Both the position numbers and the translations under genes were made by a program. Below, one piece after another: positions 30,986-31,121 of a DNA stretch of 31,121 nt. Every line of letters begins with the position of its first letter. The stretch's first letter is position 1. The notes below the pieces were generated by a model, which saw only the letters and a list, made by a program, of their open reading frames with translations, made no database searches and had not been told where the DNA came from. The DNA comes from Candidatus Sumerlaeota bacterium (GTDB lineage Bacteria; Sumerlaeota; Sumerlaeia; JADFCT01), in the NCBI GenBank assembly GCA_026398575.1, contig JAPLSP010000049.1, positions 1 through 31,121 of the forward strand, read 5' to 3'.

Positions 30986-31121
30986 CTAGCGCCCGGGATG
31001 CGCCAAGTCTTGATCGCTGGTTTCCACGCCGTCAATCAGGTAGTCGCTCGAAAAATCACCGTGGGGATCGCCGTAACTCTCCAGATGCAGATAGAGCCTC
31101 CCCTGGCTCTGATCGCTCCAG
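30986..31121 (-). CDS. C-terminal end of a protein of unknown function (cut by window edge)
   Basis: The last 44 codons read WSDQSQGRLYLHLESYGD, then PHGDFSSDYLIDGVETS and DQDLAHPGR before TAG. The composition (soluble, acidic, beta-like) is protein-like and stop-free to the window edge, and the frame ends exactly where the repeat array begins. The family cannot be judged from this length. It would be transcribed toward the exonuclease gene. Confidence 0.6.
   Translation of the reverse strand, partial: WSDQSQGRLYLHLESYGDPHGDFSSDYLIDGVETSDQDLAHPGR

Noticed and set aside
30805..31035. 76-codon frame with Arg-Thr-Thr and Arg-Thr-Ala repeats
   Set aside because: It is the translation of the CCTTGNNGT arrays; the real gene end in another frame lies at 30986-31121.

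Overview
The window is GC-rich apart from a few AT-rich gaps and comes from a diderm bacterium: it encodes an OmpA-type peptidoglycan-binding lipoprotein, an OmpH/Skp periplasmic chaperone, a carboxy-terminal processing protease, NADH-quinone oxidoreductase subunit A and type IV-pilin-like proteins. A 2009-residue exported protein joining TPR-like, beta-propeller-like and HEAT-like sections, many short low-complexity repeats and hairpin elements resemble uncultured PVC-group or related phyla. That placement is an inference; no rRNA or tRNA is present to confirm it.

Layout, left to right. (1) 1-5100: an OmpA-like lipoprotein (+) converges on three minor-pilin genes (-) transcribed from a near-consensus sigma70 promoter at 5104-5132. 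(2) 5309-6601: serS (-). (3) 6787-11026: an accessory island, all on the minus strand. It holds a tandemly duplicated PIN-toxin/antitoxin module (one toxin copy lost 115 internal codons in frame), a MITE-like inverted-repeat element, a cysteine-rich zinc-ribbon protein of lower GC, an antitoxin whose RelE/ParE toxin is reduced to a fragment, and an intact DUF4258/YgiT-type pair. (4) 11046-13490: an OmpH-like chaperone and a CtpA-type protease, separated by a perfect 33-bp inverted repeat. (5) 13720-16087: pyrC, a small membrane protein and a YfcE-like phosphodiesterase. (6) 16126-22856: an exported unknown and the giant exported protein. (7) 23087-25080: cbiM (with a CbiN-like part) and cbiQ on the plus strand, with no ATPase gene. 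(8) 25355-25771: a lone nuoA. (9) 25819-31121: recQ, a radical SAM protein, a YprB/MrfB-like exonuclease with TPRs and the end of one more gene, all minus strand, which looks like a nucleic-acid maintenance cluster.

The strongest unexplained pattern is a set of short tandem arrays with 7-, 9-, 10- or 12-bp periods. The same families recur at distant loci: GTCGGACNN in the giant gene and twice in recQ; GTGGACNNN in the giant gene and the exonuclease gene; AAGGACNNN in two intergenic gaps. Some lie between genes, often in inverted pairs. Others lie inside genes, where they keep the reading frame and encode Ser/Thr/Pro/Gly-rich linkers or tails between domains. This looks like an active, genome-wide process of repeat seeding and expansion that is tolerated only at linkers and termini.
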